Below are positions 55,497 through 64,000 of a DNA stretch of 64,000 nucleotides, piece by piece. This stretch comes from Bradyrhizobium paxllaeri. GTDB taxonomy: Bacteria; Pseudomonadota; Alphaproteobacteria; Rhizobiales; Xanthobacteraceae. A program made the position numbers and the translations under genes. How positions within the stretch are numbered: the stretch's first letter is position 1; every line of letters begins with the position of its first letter. Below the pieces are notes generated by a model. That model was not told where the DNA came from. It saw nothing but the letters and a program-made list of their open reading frames with translations, and did not search any database. The DNA lies in the NCBI RefSeq assembly GCF_001693515.2, contig NZ_CP042968.1, positions 2,976,001 to 3,040,000 of the forward strand, written 5' to 3'.

Positions 55497-56441
55497 CTAT
55501 TTGCCCGCTTTAACGAAATCAAGGATTTCATCGGTCAGCCGAGTATCGGCAGTGTTGATCGAATACACTTCCGACATGTGGCTGTGCTGCGGCAGCAGGA
55601 GCGTGCGTGCGCATCCGTTGGCGCGTTTGCAACTTGCTTGCTTAGCGCGCTCGAATTGCAGGACAAAGCCCTCGGGGTCCAGTTCGGCGGCGGTCATCAT
55701 CAGCGGGATGCCGGTGGTTGCCAAACCGGGCAGCGAGGATCGTTCGGCGTAGCGCGCGGGATCGTCGCCGAAATAGGCGCGCTGGGTATCGGCGAGCGGT
55801 GCCGCGGTCAGGTCGTAGATGCCCGAGAGCATGATTGCGCCAGCGAGCCCACCGCCTTTCACTTTGTGAAACTCAGGATGCGATACATAGTTTGCGACGT
55901 GAACAGCGCCTGCGGAGTGCCCCATCAGATAGATGCGCGCGGGATTGCCGCCGCGCTCGCCGATCTTGTCGGTGACCCACTGAACCGCGGTGGCCATATC
56001 CTCAGCGCCGGCCGGCCAGGGCGCTAGTGGCGCGAGTCGGTAGGTGACGTTGACGCCGACAAAGCCGTTCTTTGCCGCCCACAGCATGATGTTGTCGTAG
56101 AACGGACTGGTCGGTGTGGTCCGCTTGTTGCCGCCGACGAACGCGCCGCCATGGACGAAGATCAGCACCGGCCGGGGAGGTGCAGCCGTCTCCGGCAGGA
56201 AAATATCGAGCAGGTTGCGGTCGGCCGGACCGTATTTGACGTCCCGCTCGACCTTGATACCTTGATAGGGCTCTTTTTCCTGCAGCGGCGCGTAGAGCTC
56301 GACGGTCTTCGGTGGGTCGATGACGCGGCCGAGTTCCAGCAGCTTCCAGGCCAGATCCTCCGACATCGGGCTCTGCTGCGCGGAGGCCGTGCTGGCGAGG
56401 AGGGCCGCGACCACTGAGAGCGCCAACTTCGAAAAGGTCAT
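55497..56441 (-). CDS. Secreted alpha/beta hydrolase (hormone-sensitive-lipase/BD-FAE-like)
   Basis: 314 residues. Signal peptide about 1-21 (ending STASA). Oxyanion motif HGG (97-99), nucleophile GHSAG with Ser176, and a C-terminal His (SHMSE) complete the triad; the acidic residue is probably in AELDPEG. It resembles carboxylesterases that act on acyl esters. GGAGCC lies just before the ATG. Divergent from the HigBA pair, with 132 nt between start codons. Confidence 0.88.
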   Translation of the reverse strand: MTFSKLALSVVAALLASTASAQQSPMSEDLAWKLLELGRVIDPPKTVELYAPLQEKEPYQGIKVERDVKYGPADRNLLDIFLPETAAPPRPVLIFVHGGAFVGGNKRTTPTSPFYDNIMLWAAKNGFVGVNVTYRLAPLAPWPAGAEDMATAVQWVTDKIGERGGNPARIYLMGHSAGAVHVANYVSHPEFHKVKGGGLAGAIMLSGIYDLTAAPLADTQRAYFGDDPARYAERSSLPGLATTGIPLMMTAAELDPEGFVLQFERAKQASCKRANGCARTLLLPQHSHMSEVYSINTADTRLTDEILDFVKAGK

Positions 56442-56535
56442 CCAAGGCTCCTAGTCTTCCGTATTCGGCCGAATATGGCCGATCTCGGGACCGGCTTGCA
56501 GTGATTTCGCTGTGACGGGCAGGCATGATTTACAG

Positions 56536-56564
56536 TTTACGTAAGTCGTAAATCCTGCTATCGT
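56536..56564 (+). promoter_or_regulatory. higBA promoter with overlapping palindromic operator
   Basis: Inverted repeat TTTACG-N5-CGTAAA at 56536-56552. Its left arm could be the -35 box (TTTACG), with TATCGT at 56559-56564 after 17 bp as -10. An antitoxin bound to the palindrome would cover the promoter, as expected for a self-repressed toxin-antitoxin operon. Confidence 0.6.
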
Positions 56565-56573
56565 GGCCGAACG

Positions 56574-56858
56574 ATGATCGTCAGTTATCGGGACAAGCGC
56601 ACCGAGCGGTTTGCCTCAGGACGCCACGTCAAGGAATTCTCCGGCTTCGCGCGACAGGCCGAGACGCGTCTCGATCGACTGGATGCGGCGACCAGCTTGG
56701 CTGATCTGGCGGCGCTGCCCGGCAACCGTCTGGAAGCACTCAGGGGTGACTGTGCCGGACTGTTTTCGATTCGTATCAACGATCAGTGGCGAATTTGCTT
56801 CGCCTGGCCGGAAGGATCGTCCGGCCCGATCGAGGTGGAAATTGTGGACTATCACTGA
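56574..56858 (+). CDS. higB: HigB-family toxin (RelE/ParE fold)
   Basis: 94 residues, typical for HigB. The RelE-like core includes FAR...RLDRLDAATSLADLAALPGNRLEALRGD and SIRINDQWRICFAWPEG, with the Arg-rich strands expected of a ribosome-dependent mRNA interferase. The toxin gene precedes the antitoxin, as in other hig loci, unlike most type II systems. The GTG/ATG region has no strong ribosome site, so low translation is likely. It lies 12 nt from higA. Confidence 0.9.
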   Translation: MIVSYRDKRTERFASGRHVKEFSGFARQAETRLDRLDAATSLADLAALPGNRLEALRGDCAGLFSIRINDQWRICFAWPEGSSGPIEVEIVDYH

Positions 56859-56870
56859 AGGAAGAACGCA

Positions 56871-57182
56871 ATGCCTCGCTCTCCCATTCATCCCGGTGAG
56901 CATCTTGCTGAAGAACTGCAGGAGCTCGGAATCACTGCTGCGGAGCTTTCGCGTCAGATCGACGTGCCGGTAAACCGGATTACGGGCATCATTCACGGTC
57001 AGCGCGGCATCACCGCCGACACGGCATTACGGCTGGGGCACTGGTTTGGCACCAGCCCGCAATTCTGGATGAATTTGCAGCAGCTCTACGAACTGCGTCT
57101 CGCCGAAAACGAAGTTGGCGCGAAGATCGCAGCGTTGCCGCGTCGGGCCGGCCGACCGAACTCGCGACAAGTCCGGAGCTAG
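56871..57182 (+). CDS. higA: HigA-family antitoxin (XRE helix-turn-helix)
   Basis: 103 residues. SPIHPGEHLAEELQELGITAAELSRQIDVPVNRITGIIHGQRGI is the HigA HTH, followed by ADTALRLGHWFGTSPQFWMNLQQLYELRLAE. It neutralises HigB and binds its own promoter through the HTH. AAGGAAGAACGC precedes the start. The rluC-like gene starts 7 nt after the stop and may be read through from the same promoter. Confidence 0.93.
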   Translation: MPRSPIHPGEHLAEELQELGITAAELSRQIDVPVNRITGIIHGQRGITADTALRLGHWFGTSPQFWMNLQQLYELRLAENEVGAKIAALPRRAGRPNSRQVRS

Positions 57183-57189
57183 ATTGCCC

Positions 57190-58392
57190 ATGAGCCGCCG
57201 CGTCAAAAGACCCCTCGCAAAATCCCGCGCGCCGGGCGATCGCCCCAAGGGGGCCACGCCCTTTCGCAGCAAGAAGCCCGGTGACAGGCCGCAAGGCAAT
57301 CGGCCCGGCGGCAAGCCCGCGCGCTTTTCCGAATCTCGCAGGGAGAGGCCGGCGCCGTTCGTGGCGGAGCCCGAGAAGGTCGTCGCCGAAGCGCCGCTGC
57401 CCACGAAAGTGCAGACCGTCGTCGTCACCGCCGACGAAAACAACATGCGCGTCGATCGTTTCCTCGAAGCGCGCTTTCCCGGCCTTTCGTTCTCCCATAT
57501 CCAGCGCATCGTCCGGAAGGGTGAGCTGCGCGTCAACGGCAAGCGGGCGGACAGCAAGGACCGGCTCGAGGAAGGCCAGAGCGTCCGCATTCCGCCGCTG
57601 CGGCTCGACGCGCCGAAGGGGGCTGGTCCGCTCTCGGAAGCCGCGACCAAGACGCTGCAGGCGCTCAAGGAGATGACCATCTTCGAGGATGCCGACGTCC
57701 TCGTGATCAACAAGCCGGCGGGGCTGGCGGTGCAGGGCGGCTCCGGCATCACGCGCAACGTTGACCAGATGCTGGAGGTGATGCGCGACGCCAAGGGGCA
57801 GAAGCCGCGGCTGGTGCACCGGCTGGACCGGGAAACGTCGGGCTGTCTGTTGATCGCAAAGACCCGTTTCGCCGCCACCGCCTTGACCGGCTCGTTCCGC
57901 CACCGCTCCGCGCGCAAGATCTACTGGGCGCTGGTGGCGGGCGTGCCGAAGCCGAAGCAGGGCCGCATCTCGACCTATCTCGCCAAGGAGGAGAGCGAGG
58001 AGGACAGCATCATGCGCGTCGCCAAGCACGGCGACGAGGGCGCGAGCCACGCGGTGACGTATTATGCCGTGGTCGAGACCTCGGCGCAGAAACTGGCCTG
58101 GGTGTCGCTCAAGCCGGTCACTGGCCGAACCCATCAATTGCGCGCCCATATGGCGCATATCGACCATGCCATCGTCGGCGACCCCAAATATTTCAACAAG
58201 GAGAACTGGGACCTGCCGGGCGGCCTGCAGAACCGCCTGCATCTGCTCGCGCGGCGCCTCGTGATCCCGCATCCACGCGGCGGCGTGATCGATGTCAGCG
58301 CGCCGCTGCCGCCGCACATGCTGCAATCCTGGAATTTGCTGGGATTGGAGCATGACCGGTTCGATCCGATCGAGAACGCGCCGGAGGAATAG
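57190..58392 (+). CDS. 23S rRNA pseudouridine synthase, RluA/RluC type
   Basis: 400 residues. An 80-residue Arg/Lys/Pro-rich N-terminal extension precedes an S4 RNA-binding domain (about 84-130, MRVDRFLEARFPGLSFSHIQRIVRKGELRVNG) and the catalytic domain with HRLDRETSG (210-218; Asp213 is the nucleophile). GRTHQLRAH follows in the C-terminal part. E. coli RluC modifies U955, U2504 and U2580; specificity here is inferred. The ATG at 57190 is close to the higA stop. The basic extension is longer than in enterics but common in alphaproteobacteria. Confidence 0.9.
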   Translation: MSRRVKRPLAKSRAPGDRPKGATPFRSKKPGDRPQGNRPGGKPARFSESRRERPAPFVAEPEKVVAEAPLPTKVQTVVVTADENNMRVDRFLEARFPGLSFSHIQRIVRKGELRVNGKRADSKDRLEEGQSVRIPPLRLDAPKGAGPLSEAATKTLQALKEMTIFEDADVLVINKPAGLAVQGGSGITRNVDQMLEVMRDAKGQKPRLVHRLDRETSGCLLIAKTRFAATALTGSFRHRSARKIYWALVAGVPKPKQGRISTYLAKEESEEDSIMRVAKHGDEGASHAVTYYAVVETSAQKLAWVSLKPVTGRTHQLRAHMAHIDHAIVGDPKYFNKENWDLPGGLQNRLHLLARRLVIPHPRGGVIDVSAPLPPHMLQSWNLLGLEHDRFDPIENAPEE

Positions 58393-58493
58393 CGGGCACG
58401 CCGCGCCGGCTGGCGCACAGCAATATCGATCAAAGCAGCGTCGTATCGTTCGTGTAGCTTGTGGGACGCAGTTATTCGGAAAAGGCTTTGCTC

Positions 58494-59711
58494 ATGACCC
58501 GCCATTGGCTCGGCGCCGCGCTTCTCTCCTGTGTTCTCGCCGTTCCGCCGGGCGTCGTCGCGCAGGCTCAGACGCTCGTTCTCAAGGGAGGCAGCGTCTA
58601 CGCCTCGCCGGACGCAACGTCGATTTCCGATTCCGTCATCGTGACATCGGCAGGCGTCATCACGGCCGTCGGACGGGCCGGTGAGGTGCAGATTCCGCCT
58701 GATGCGCGCGTGATCGATTGCTCGGGCAAGACCATCGTCGCCGGCTTCTGGAACAGCCATGTCCATTTCACGGAAGCCGTGTGGAGGAATGCCGACACCG
58801 CGCCGGCGGCACCGTTGACCGCGCATATGCAGGAGATGCTGACGCGGTGGGGCTTCACCACCGTCTGGAGTCTCGGCTCCAATCCCAGCGACTCGCTGGC
58901 GCTGCGCCGCCGCGTCTACGCGGACGAAATCCTGGGTCCCAATATTTTCCTTGTCGGCAGCATTTTCCCCAAAGACGGCCGTCCTGCCTATCTTCCCGAC
59001 GCGCAGATTCCTGAGGCCGCCACGCCAGAGCGGGCGGCGGAGATGGCGCGGTACTATCTGCAGATCGGCCTGGACGGCATCAAGCTGTTTACCGGCTCCT
59101 ACAAGGGGGAAGACAAGCCTGTCGTGAACATGGACGCGGCCGTTGCCAAGGCCGCAGTCGATATCGCGCATGTGCAAGGCAAGCCGGTGTTCGCGCACCC
59201 CCAGAATACAGCAGGCATCGAGGCCGTGATCGCCGCAGGCGTCGACGTGATGGCGCACACGGTCGCCAGGCAGCCAGGCTATCCTCCGGAGCAACTCGCG
59301 CGCTTCAAGCAGCAGGGGATCGCGCTAACGCCGACATTGGCCCTGTTCGCGAAGCTGCCCGTGCCGCCCGAGATCGCCGCGCGCATCGTCGACAACATTG
59401 TCGGCCAGCTCAAGAGCTTCTCGGAAAATGGCGGTCCGGTCCTGTTCGGCACCGATATCGGCTTCACCAACTATTACGACACCACGCTCGAATATGCGCT
59501 GATGCGCGGCGCGCTGTCGGAACGCCAGATCCTGGCCTCGCTGACCACCAACCCTGCGCATTACTTCAAGGCCGCGAAGAAGGGGCGGGTCGAGAAGGGT
59601 TTTGACGCCGACCTCGTGGTGCTTGACGGCGATCCGATCGCTGACGTCGCCAACCTCGCCAAGGTCGCCTATACGATCCGGGCGGGGAAGGTGATCTATC
59701 AGAAGCCGTGA
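58494..59711 (+). CDS. Exported metal-dependent amidohydrolase (imidazolonepropionase-like)
   Basis: 405 residues. N-terminal signal (about 1-25) with LLSC at 10-13, a possible lipobox. Amidohydrolase motifs: HVH (89-91), FAHPQN and VMAHTV histidines, GTDIGF Asp, and the C-terminal KGFDADLVVLDGDP. The metal centre appears complete. Substrate unknown. A degenerate hairpin follows at 59727-59743. It is 101 nt after the pseudouridine synthase gene. Confidence 0.87.
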   Translation: MTRHWLGAALLSCVLAVPPGVVAQAQTLVLKGGSVYASPDATSISDSVIVTSAGVITAVGRAGEVQIPPDARVIDCSGKTIVAGFWNSHVHFTEAVWRNADTAPAAPLTAHMQEMLTRWGFTTVWSLGSNPSDSLALRRRVYADEILGPNIFLVGSIFPKDGRPAYLPDAQIPEAATPERAAEMARYYLQIGLDGIKLFTGSYKGEDKPVVNMDAAVAKAAVDIAHVQGKPVFAHPQNTAGIEAVIAAGVDVMAHTVARQPGYPPEQLARFKQQGIALTPTLALFAKLPVPPEIAARIVDNIVGQLKSFSENGGPVLFGTDIGFTNYYDTTLEYALMRGALSERQILASLTTNPAHYFKAAKKGRVEKGFDADLVVLDGDPIADVANLAKVAYTIRAGKVIYQKP

Positions 59712-59726
59712 CGCGCCCTCGGGGGC

Positions 59727-59743
59727 AACCCTTCGCGAGGGTT
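59727..59743 (+). terminator. Weak hairpin after the amidohydrolase
   Basis: 6-bp arms AACCCT / AGGGTT around TCGCG, with no T-run. The 196-nt gap to the Atp12 gene is otherwise lower in GC. Confidence 0.35.
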
Positions 59744-59907
59744 CGGTCAAAGGGAACCGGGCCTACAGGCCAAAACGGCCCGCGCCTGCACGTAAACCAA
59801 CATCACAATTGATTGCCGCAACGGCCTCATCAGCTTTATTTGCATCCACTGTTATCGTATTGTCAGAGCTGAATTATTACCCCATCTCGGCAAGCTGAAA
59901 TCACGAC

Positions 59908-60681
59908 ATGCGTGAACTATTCGATGACGTCGCCGGACATTCGCCGCTTGATCCGCAGGAGTCGGTGCGTCGCGCCACGCGCGCGCCTCAGCGCAAGCGG
60001 TTCTACAAGGAAGCCGGCATCGCCGAGACCGATGGCGGCTTTGCTGTCACGCTCGACGGCAAGCCGATCCGCACGCCTTCCGGCCGCCAGGTCGTTGCGC
60101 CGACTAGCGCCATCGCCGAGCAGATCGCCGCCGAATGGAACGCGCAGGGCGAGACCATCGATCCCATGACCATGCCGCTGACGCGCTTTGCCAACTCGGT
60201 TGGCGAGGTCGCCGATCGCGTCGATGCCGTGGCCGACGATGTCGCAAAATATCTCGGCACGGATTTGCTGTTTTATCGCGCCGGCCATCCCGAGGCGCTG
60301 GTCGCCCGCGAAGCGGCGTATTGGGACCCGGTGCTGGCTTGGGCCGCCAATCACCTCGGCGCGCATTTCATCCTGTCCGAAGGCATCGTGCATGTGACGC
60401 AGCCGGAGCAGGCGATCAGGGCGGCCCGCGCGGTCTTTCCCAGCGATCCATGGTCGGTGGCGGCGCTGCATGTGGTGACGACGTTGACCGGCTCGGCGCT
60501 GCTGGCGTTGGCGCTACAGCGCGGGGCCCTGGATTCCGACGAGGTCTGGGCGGCCGCCCATGTCGATGATGACTGGAACGTCGAGAAATGGGGCGTCGAC
60601 GAAGAGGTCGCAGCCCGCCGCGCCGCCAGATTCATCGATTTCCGGGCCGCCGTGACCATTTTGGACGCCCTGAAGGCCTGA
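59908..60681 (+). CDS. ATP12-family F1-ATPase assembly chaperone
   Basis: 257 residues. The conserved core contains KRFYKEAGI, TLDGKPIRTPSGR, and PLTRFANSVGEVADR (about 91-105). C-terminal motif DDDWNVEKWGVDEE. Atp12 proteins bind the F1 alpha subunit and help assemble ATP synthase; they occur in mitochondria and alphaproteobacteria, which supports the taxonomic call. No ATP synthase genes are nearby. No signal peptide, so cytoplasmic. Confidence 0.93.
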   Translation: MRELFDDVAGHSPLDPQESVRRATRAPQRKRFYKEAGIAETDGGFAVTLDGKPIRTPSGRQVVAPTSAIAEQIAAEWNAQGETIDPMTMPLTRFANSVGEVADRVDAVADDVAKYLGTDLLFYRAGHPEALVAREAAYWDPVLAWAANHLGAHFILSEGIVHVTQPEQAIRAARAVFPSDPWSVAALHVVTTLTGSALLALALQRGALDSDEVWAAAHVDDDWNVEKWGVDEEVAARRAARFIDFRAAVTILDALKA

Positions 60682-60754
60682 GCGTCTGCCATCGGTTAAG
60701 CAGAGGTTTACGACGCCGGGTTAGCCTTAGCACCCTCGGCCGAGACCCCAAACC

Positions 60755-62344
60755 ATGGCGATTTCGATCAATCCCGTTCTGCCGGTGCTGTCAGCCCAAG
60801 AGGCTGGCGGCATTGCGCCCGAACTCGTGCTGCAGCCGGGCAGCGTGGTCAACGCCCAGGTGCTGAAAGTGCTCTCTGCCGATCTGGTGCGGATTGCCAT
60901 CGACAGTCTTTCGATCGACGTCGCCTCGGAAATTCCGTTACAGCACGGGCAGAACCTTCAGCTCGCGGTCACGCAGAGCAAGGACGGCGGTATTCGCCTG
61001 GCCATGGTCGGGCAGGGTGCCGTCGACGCCGTCACCTTATCGCCCGACGCGCTCGTCGACGCCGCGGTCAATCGCCCGGCCATCGTATCGACGAACGTGC
61101 TGACGCCGGTGGAGCGCGCAGCCGTCTCCGCGGCGGCGCAGGCGGCGGTGACCGAACAGGACAGCCTGGCGCCGTTATTTGCCAATCTGGGTGCCGCGGT
61201 TTCCTCCAGCAATCTGCCGCCGAAATTGCGCGAGGCGATCGCGCAGGTGCTGGCGCAGCAGACCAGCCTCGATCAGAATCTCGATGGCGCCGACATCAAG
61301 ACCGCATTCCAGAAGTCCGGAATCTTCCTCGAGGCATCGCTGGCGTCGGGCTCGCTCCCGCAAGGCGGCGTGCCCGATCTCAAGGCCGCGCTGATCGTGC
61401 TGCGCCAGACGCTGCAATCGGCGCTCGGGATCAATTCGGCAGCCACGCCACCGGCGCCACCGGCCGCGCCACAACAACCCGCCGCGCCGTCACCGGCTTC
61501 CACCGCGAGCCCAGCGCCGGCCTCGTTGCCCGATGTCGATGTGCAGAAAATCCTGCTGCCGCAGGCGCGATTGGCGGCCGAGAGTTTCACGCCGGCCGTC
61601 CAGGCCGGCCAAACTCCACTGGCACTGAAGCTTGGTGCAGGGCCGTCAGCCGGCGCAACGCTGAACCTGCTGCAGGAAGCGCTGCAGGAACTCGGCGTCC
61701 CCGCGCGGGTCGCGGCCACAGCCATGGCGAAAGACGGCAGAGGCGGCGACGTCACGTTCCAAACCAACACCCCGCCGCCGCCGATCCGCGGCGCGCCGCC
61801 GGCAGCGCAACCCATTGCGTCTCCCACCATCGCGCCGCATGCGCCGCTCGAGGCGACCGCGCACCATCTGCTCGACGACACCGATGCCGCGATTGCACGG
61901 CAGACGCTGCTGCAGGTGGCCTCCCTGCCGGATCGGATCGACAACGCCGCGCCGAAGATCGACACGACGCTGCCGCGTTGGCATTTCGAAATTCCCTTCG
62001 TGACGCCGCAGGGCACGGCGATGGCGCAGTTTGAGGTTTCCCGCGATGGCGCCAACGAGGGCGTCGAGGCGGCCAAGCGGGTGTGGCGCGCGCGGTTTTC
62101 GCTCGACGTCGAGCCGGCCGGCCCGGTTCACGCGCTGATATCGCTCACAGGCGACAAGACCTCGGTGCGGATCTGGGCGGAGCGGCCGACGACCGCGGAG
62201 CAACTGCGCGCCGGCATGCCGCAACTGAGCGAGGCGCTCAGCCGGGCTGAACTGCAGCCCGGCGACATCGTGATCCGCGACGGCGCGCCGCCGCAGGCCG
62301 CGCCCGCCGCCCGTGCCGGCCATTTCCTGGACCGCGCGCTATGA
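60755..62344 (+). CDS. Flagellar hook-length control protein FliK-like
   Basis: 529 residues. A disordered, Ala/Pro/Gln-rich middle (about 225-250 and 340-370) is followed by a C-terminal FliK domain (about 400-505), with [25 protein letters not shown] and a ...[39 protein letters not shown] pattern. FliK measures hook length and switches the export apparatus through FlhB. The stop overlaps the FlhX-like start as ATGA. No other flagellar genes are in the window, so it lies apart from any main flagellar cluster. Confidence 0.75.
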   Translation: MAISINPVLPVLSAQEAGGIAPELVLQPGSVVNAQVLKVLSADLVRIAIDSLSIDVASEIPLQHGQNLQLAVTQSKDGGIRLAMVGQGAVDAVTLSPDALVDAAVNRPAIVSTNVLTPVERAAVSAAAQAAVTEQDSLAPLFANLGAAVSSSNLPPKLREAIAQVLAQQTSLDQNLDGADIKTAFQKSGIFLEASLASGSLPQGGVPDLKAALIVLRQTLQSALGINSAATPPAPPAAPQQPAAPSPASTASPAPASLPDVDVQKILLPQARLAAESFTPAVQAGQTPLALKLGAGPSAGATLNLLQEALQELGVPARVAATAMAKDGRGGDVTFQTNTPPPPIRGAPPAAQPIASPTIAPHAPLEATAHHLLDDTDAAIARQTLLQVASLPDRIDNAAPKIDTTLPRWHFEIPFVTPQGTAMAQFEVSRDGANEGVEAAKRVWRARFSLDVEPAGPVHALISLTGDKTSVRIWAERPTTAEQLRAGMPQLSEALSRAELQPGDIVIRDGAPPQAAPAARAGHFLDRAL

Positions 62345-62607
62345 GCGTCGACACCAGGAACAAGCTTGCGGTCGCGCTGCACTACGACAAGACCGGCGCC
62401 CCGCGCGTCGTCGCCAAGGGCAAGGGCACCATCGGCGCCAGGATCGTCGAACTCGCCAAGGAGCACGACATCCCGATCGAGGAAAACGAGGTGCTGGCGG
62501 GCGCCTTGTCCCACGTCGAGATCGGCGACGAGATTCCGCCGGAGCTCTACAAGGCCGTCGCCGAAGTGCTGATCTTCGTGCTGCGGCTGTCGGGTCGGAT
62601 TCGCTAG
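62341..62607 (+). CDS. FlhB C-terminal-domain-like protein (FlhX-type)
   Basis: 88 residues resembling only the cytoplasmic tail of FlhB/Ysc[79 protein letters not shown] matches the post-NPTH half. The autocleavage motif NPTH itself is absent, so it is a pre-separated domain. It is translationally coupled to the FliK-like gene, its expected partner in the specificity switch. Confidence 0.85.
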   Translation: MSVDTRNKLAVALHYDKTGAPRVVAKGKGTIGARIVELAKEHDIPIEENEVLAGALSHVEIGDEIPPELYKAVAEVLIFVLRLSGRIR

Positions 62608-62804
62608 AGCGTGTACTCACAAAGCGATGTCGGCTTCTGAGGGGCGAGCGGAAATCTTCTGACCGGCTAAAGCGCTACTGCTGGTGACCCAGAGCGGATT
62701 TCGCTGACGAGTTCGGAATAGTTTCCCGATACAGCTTTTTGTTCGCTATCTCCTTAAGATTGAGACAATCAATTCACGCTATTGTCTGGCTTGTGTCCTT
62801 CAAG
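62608..62804. other. Intergenic region of lower GC
   Basis: 197 nt after the FlhX-like gene. No clear terminator. It starts TAGAGCG, a common start of Bradyrhizobium dispersed elements, but no full palindrome is seen. Confidence 0.35.
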
Positions 62805-63137
62805 ATGGTAACGTCGGCACCAAGTGTAATGTCTGGTTACTTCCTCACTGCCTGTCTGTTCGTGGTAGCCTTGGGTTACGAGGTGTCGTTTCGCCGATCC
62901 TGGAATCTATCACGGAACTCTGACCTGCTTGGCCCGGCCCAGCGGCTCGCAGTTCGGCGGCGTGCGTTTTGGCCGGCAGGCTGCGGGCTAATCTGCATGC
63001 TGCTGCGGTGGATGGTTTTTCATTTTGTTCAAGACAAGCTTGTTCTCTCCGTGACGGGCAGTCTAACGATGCTTAGTGTGTCTTTTTTCACCGGATCGGT
63101 TATTGGCGCTATGGCCGGGACATTGAATCGGGTTTGA
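62805..63137 (+). CDS. Small putative membrane protein
   Basis: 110 residues from ATG 62805 (the frame opens at TTG 62739). About three hydrophobic segments (roughly 8-26, 60-75 and 86-106) separated by an Arg-rich loop (AQRLAVRRRAF). No recognised family. It has visibly lower GC than its neighbours and no good ribosome site. Either a real recently acquired gene or a non-coding open frame. Confidence 0.4.
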   Translation: MVTSAPSVMSGYFLTACLFVVALGYEVSFRRSWNLSRNSDLLGPAQRLAVRRRAFWPAGCGLICMLLRWMVFHFVQDKLVLSVTGSLTMLSVSFFTGSVIGAMAGTLNRV

Positions 63138-63420
63138 AGCGCCGCAATCAACGCTAAGCGAAAAAGTGCATCAGGCTATGGCCGCCGACAAGCTGCCATG
63201 ACTTTGGCATCGTCCTGTTGATTTCCGGTTTTGGCCCCTCGGCGAGCTCCGGCAACGTCCGCTTTTGTGCTGCTGTTGAGCGATGAGCCGACATCAGGCG
63301 CGACCAAAATTAGGCGCCTGATTTATGAGTACTCGCCCTGGATCGGTTCCTGCTATTGTCATAGTTTCTCCACGCGCGGTCAGCATCGTTTTCCGCGCCC
63401 TTCACCATTCGGATGTTCCC
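63138..63420. other. Region upstream of the class D beta-lactamase
   Basis: 283 nt. Contains the inverted text GGCGC...GCGCC around AACCAAAATTA (63298-63321: GGCGCGACCAAAATTAGGCGCC) but nothing I can name with confidence. It presumably holds the beta-lactamase promoter. Confidence 0.35.
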
Positions 63421-64000
63421 GTGATCACTCGTCGTCATGCGCTCGGCGTCCTTGCCGCTACAAGCCTGCTTCCCGGGCGCAGCCTCGCCAACGTCTCCTA
63501 TCAGCGCAGCGAATTTCGCGACGATCTCTCCAAGCGGTTTTTCGATCTCGGCACCGTCGGCACATTCGTTGCCTACAAGGTCGACGACTACCTGATCATC
63601 GCCAGCGACAAGGTGCGTTCGGGCGAGGGCAGGCTGCCGGCTTCGACCTTCAAGATTCCGAATTCGCTGATTGCGCTCGATACCGGCGTGGTCGAGGATC
63701 CCGACAAGGACGTCTTCAAGTGGGACGGCGTGACGCGCAGCATCGAGGCGTGGAACAAGGACCACACGCTGCGTTCGGCGATCGCGGTCTCCGCGGTGCC
63801 GGTCTATCAGGAGATCGCGCGCCGCATCGGGGCCGAGCGCATGCAGAAATATCTCGACCTGCTCGAGTACGGCAACCATGACATCGGGGGCGGCATCGAC
63901 CAGTTCTGGCTGAGCGGGAAGCTACGCATCGATCCGATCCAGCAGATCGATTTCGTCGACCGCTTGCGGCGCGGCGTGCTGCCGGTCGGAAAGCGCAGCC
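63421..64000 (+). CDS. Class D (OXA-type) beta-lactamase, 3' end beyond window
   Basis: The first 193 residues are present, starting at GTG 63421. The N terminus, ITRRHALGVLAATSLLPG, carries a twin-Arg pair before a hydrophobic stretch. Active-site motifs: STFK (75-78, nucleophile Ser75 and carboxylatable Lys78), SAV (124-126, the SxV motif) and YGN (150-152), followed by FWLSGKLRIDPIQQ typical of OXA enzymes. The KTG/KSG motif lies beyond the window. Periplasmic hydrolysis of penicillins is expected. An in-frame ATG upstream is blocked by a stop. Confidence 0.9.
   Translation, partial: MITRRHALGVLAATSLLPGRSLANVSYQRSEFRDDLSKRFFDLGTVGTFVAYKVDDYLIIASDKVRSGEGRLPASTFKIPNSLIALDTGVVEDPDKDVFKWDGVTRSIEAWNKDHTLRSAIAVSAVPVYQEIARRIGAERMQKYLDLLEYGNHDIGGGIDQFWLSGKLRIDPIQQIDFVDRLRRGVLPVGKRS

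Noticed and set aside
57010..58353. A 447-codon - strand ORF opposite the pseudouridine synthase
   Set aside because: Shadow of the rluC-type gene; His/Arg/Leu-rich product, no start signal.

Overview
The window is a high-GC chromosomal segment of an alphaproteobacterium, most likely Bradyrhizobium or a close relative in the Nitrobacteraceae. This rests on tRNA-Trp next to secE-nusG, the complete rplKA / rplJL-rpoBC / rpsLG-fusA-tuf / S10-spc-alpha gene set on the + strand, CTTGAC-type -35 boxes, an Atp12-type chaperone, DUF1236 and DUF1330 proteins, a FliK-like/FlhX-like pair, and several families of dispersed palindromes of the kind scattered through Bradyrhizobium genomes. No rRNA genes, insertion sequences, prophage or CRISPR arrays were seen.

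Layout. 1-1770: a serine beta-lactamase-fold hydrolase, tRNA-Trp and a small unknown ORF. 1927-4186: secE, nusG, rplK, rplA, terminator. 4212-7100: an insertion relative to the usual rplKAJL order, carrying a D-2-hydroxyacid dehydrogenase and, on the - strand, a three-gene ECF41 sigma-factor operon with its own predicted promoter. 7166-17640: rplJ with a long leader, rplL, rpoB, rpoC, terminator. 17736-24543: an accessory block between rpoC and rpsL: a LuxR-type regulator, an amine-oxidase-like/methyltransferase fusion, an ABC exporter with acidic ends, and a convergent FAD monooxygenase whose 3' end overlaps the exporter gene. 24784-44401: rpsL, rpsG, fusA, tuf, then 27 genes from rpsJ to rplQ including secY, adk and rpoA, all on the + strand, closed by a strong terminator. 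Most gaps in this run are only a few bases to about 30 bases, but several are enlarged by palindromic elements.

44485-64000: ordinary accessory chromosome. It holds an SDR and a DUF1330 protein, secreted DUF1236 and Gly/Tyr-rich proteins, a Bug receptor plus amidase operon, a quinone-oxidoreductase-like enzyme divergent from an HxlR regulator, a translationally coupled degP-like/rarA/TPR operon, a Lon-N-domain protein without ATPase or protease, an alpha/beta hydrolase, a HigBA toxin-antitoxin pair, an RluC-type pseudouridine synthase, an amidohydrolase, Atp12, the FliK-like/FlhX-like pair, and a class D beta-lactamase cut by the window end.

The parts most likely to be new are the oxidase-methyltransferase fusion with its exporter and oxygenase neighbours, the Asp/Glu-tail versus Ser-tail convergent overlap, the adenylate kinase with a histone-H1-like tail, and the colonisation of ribosomal operon gaps by several palindrome families.
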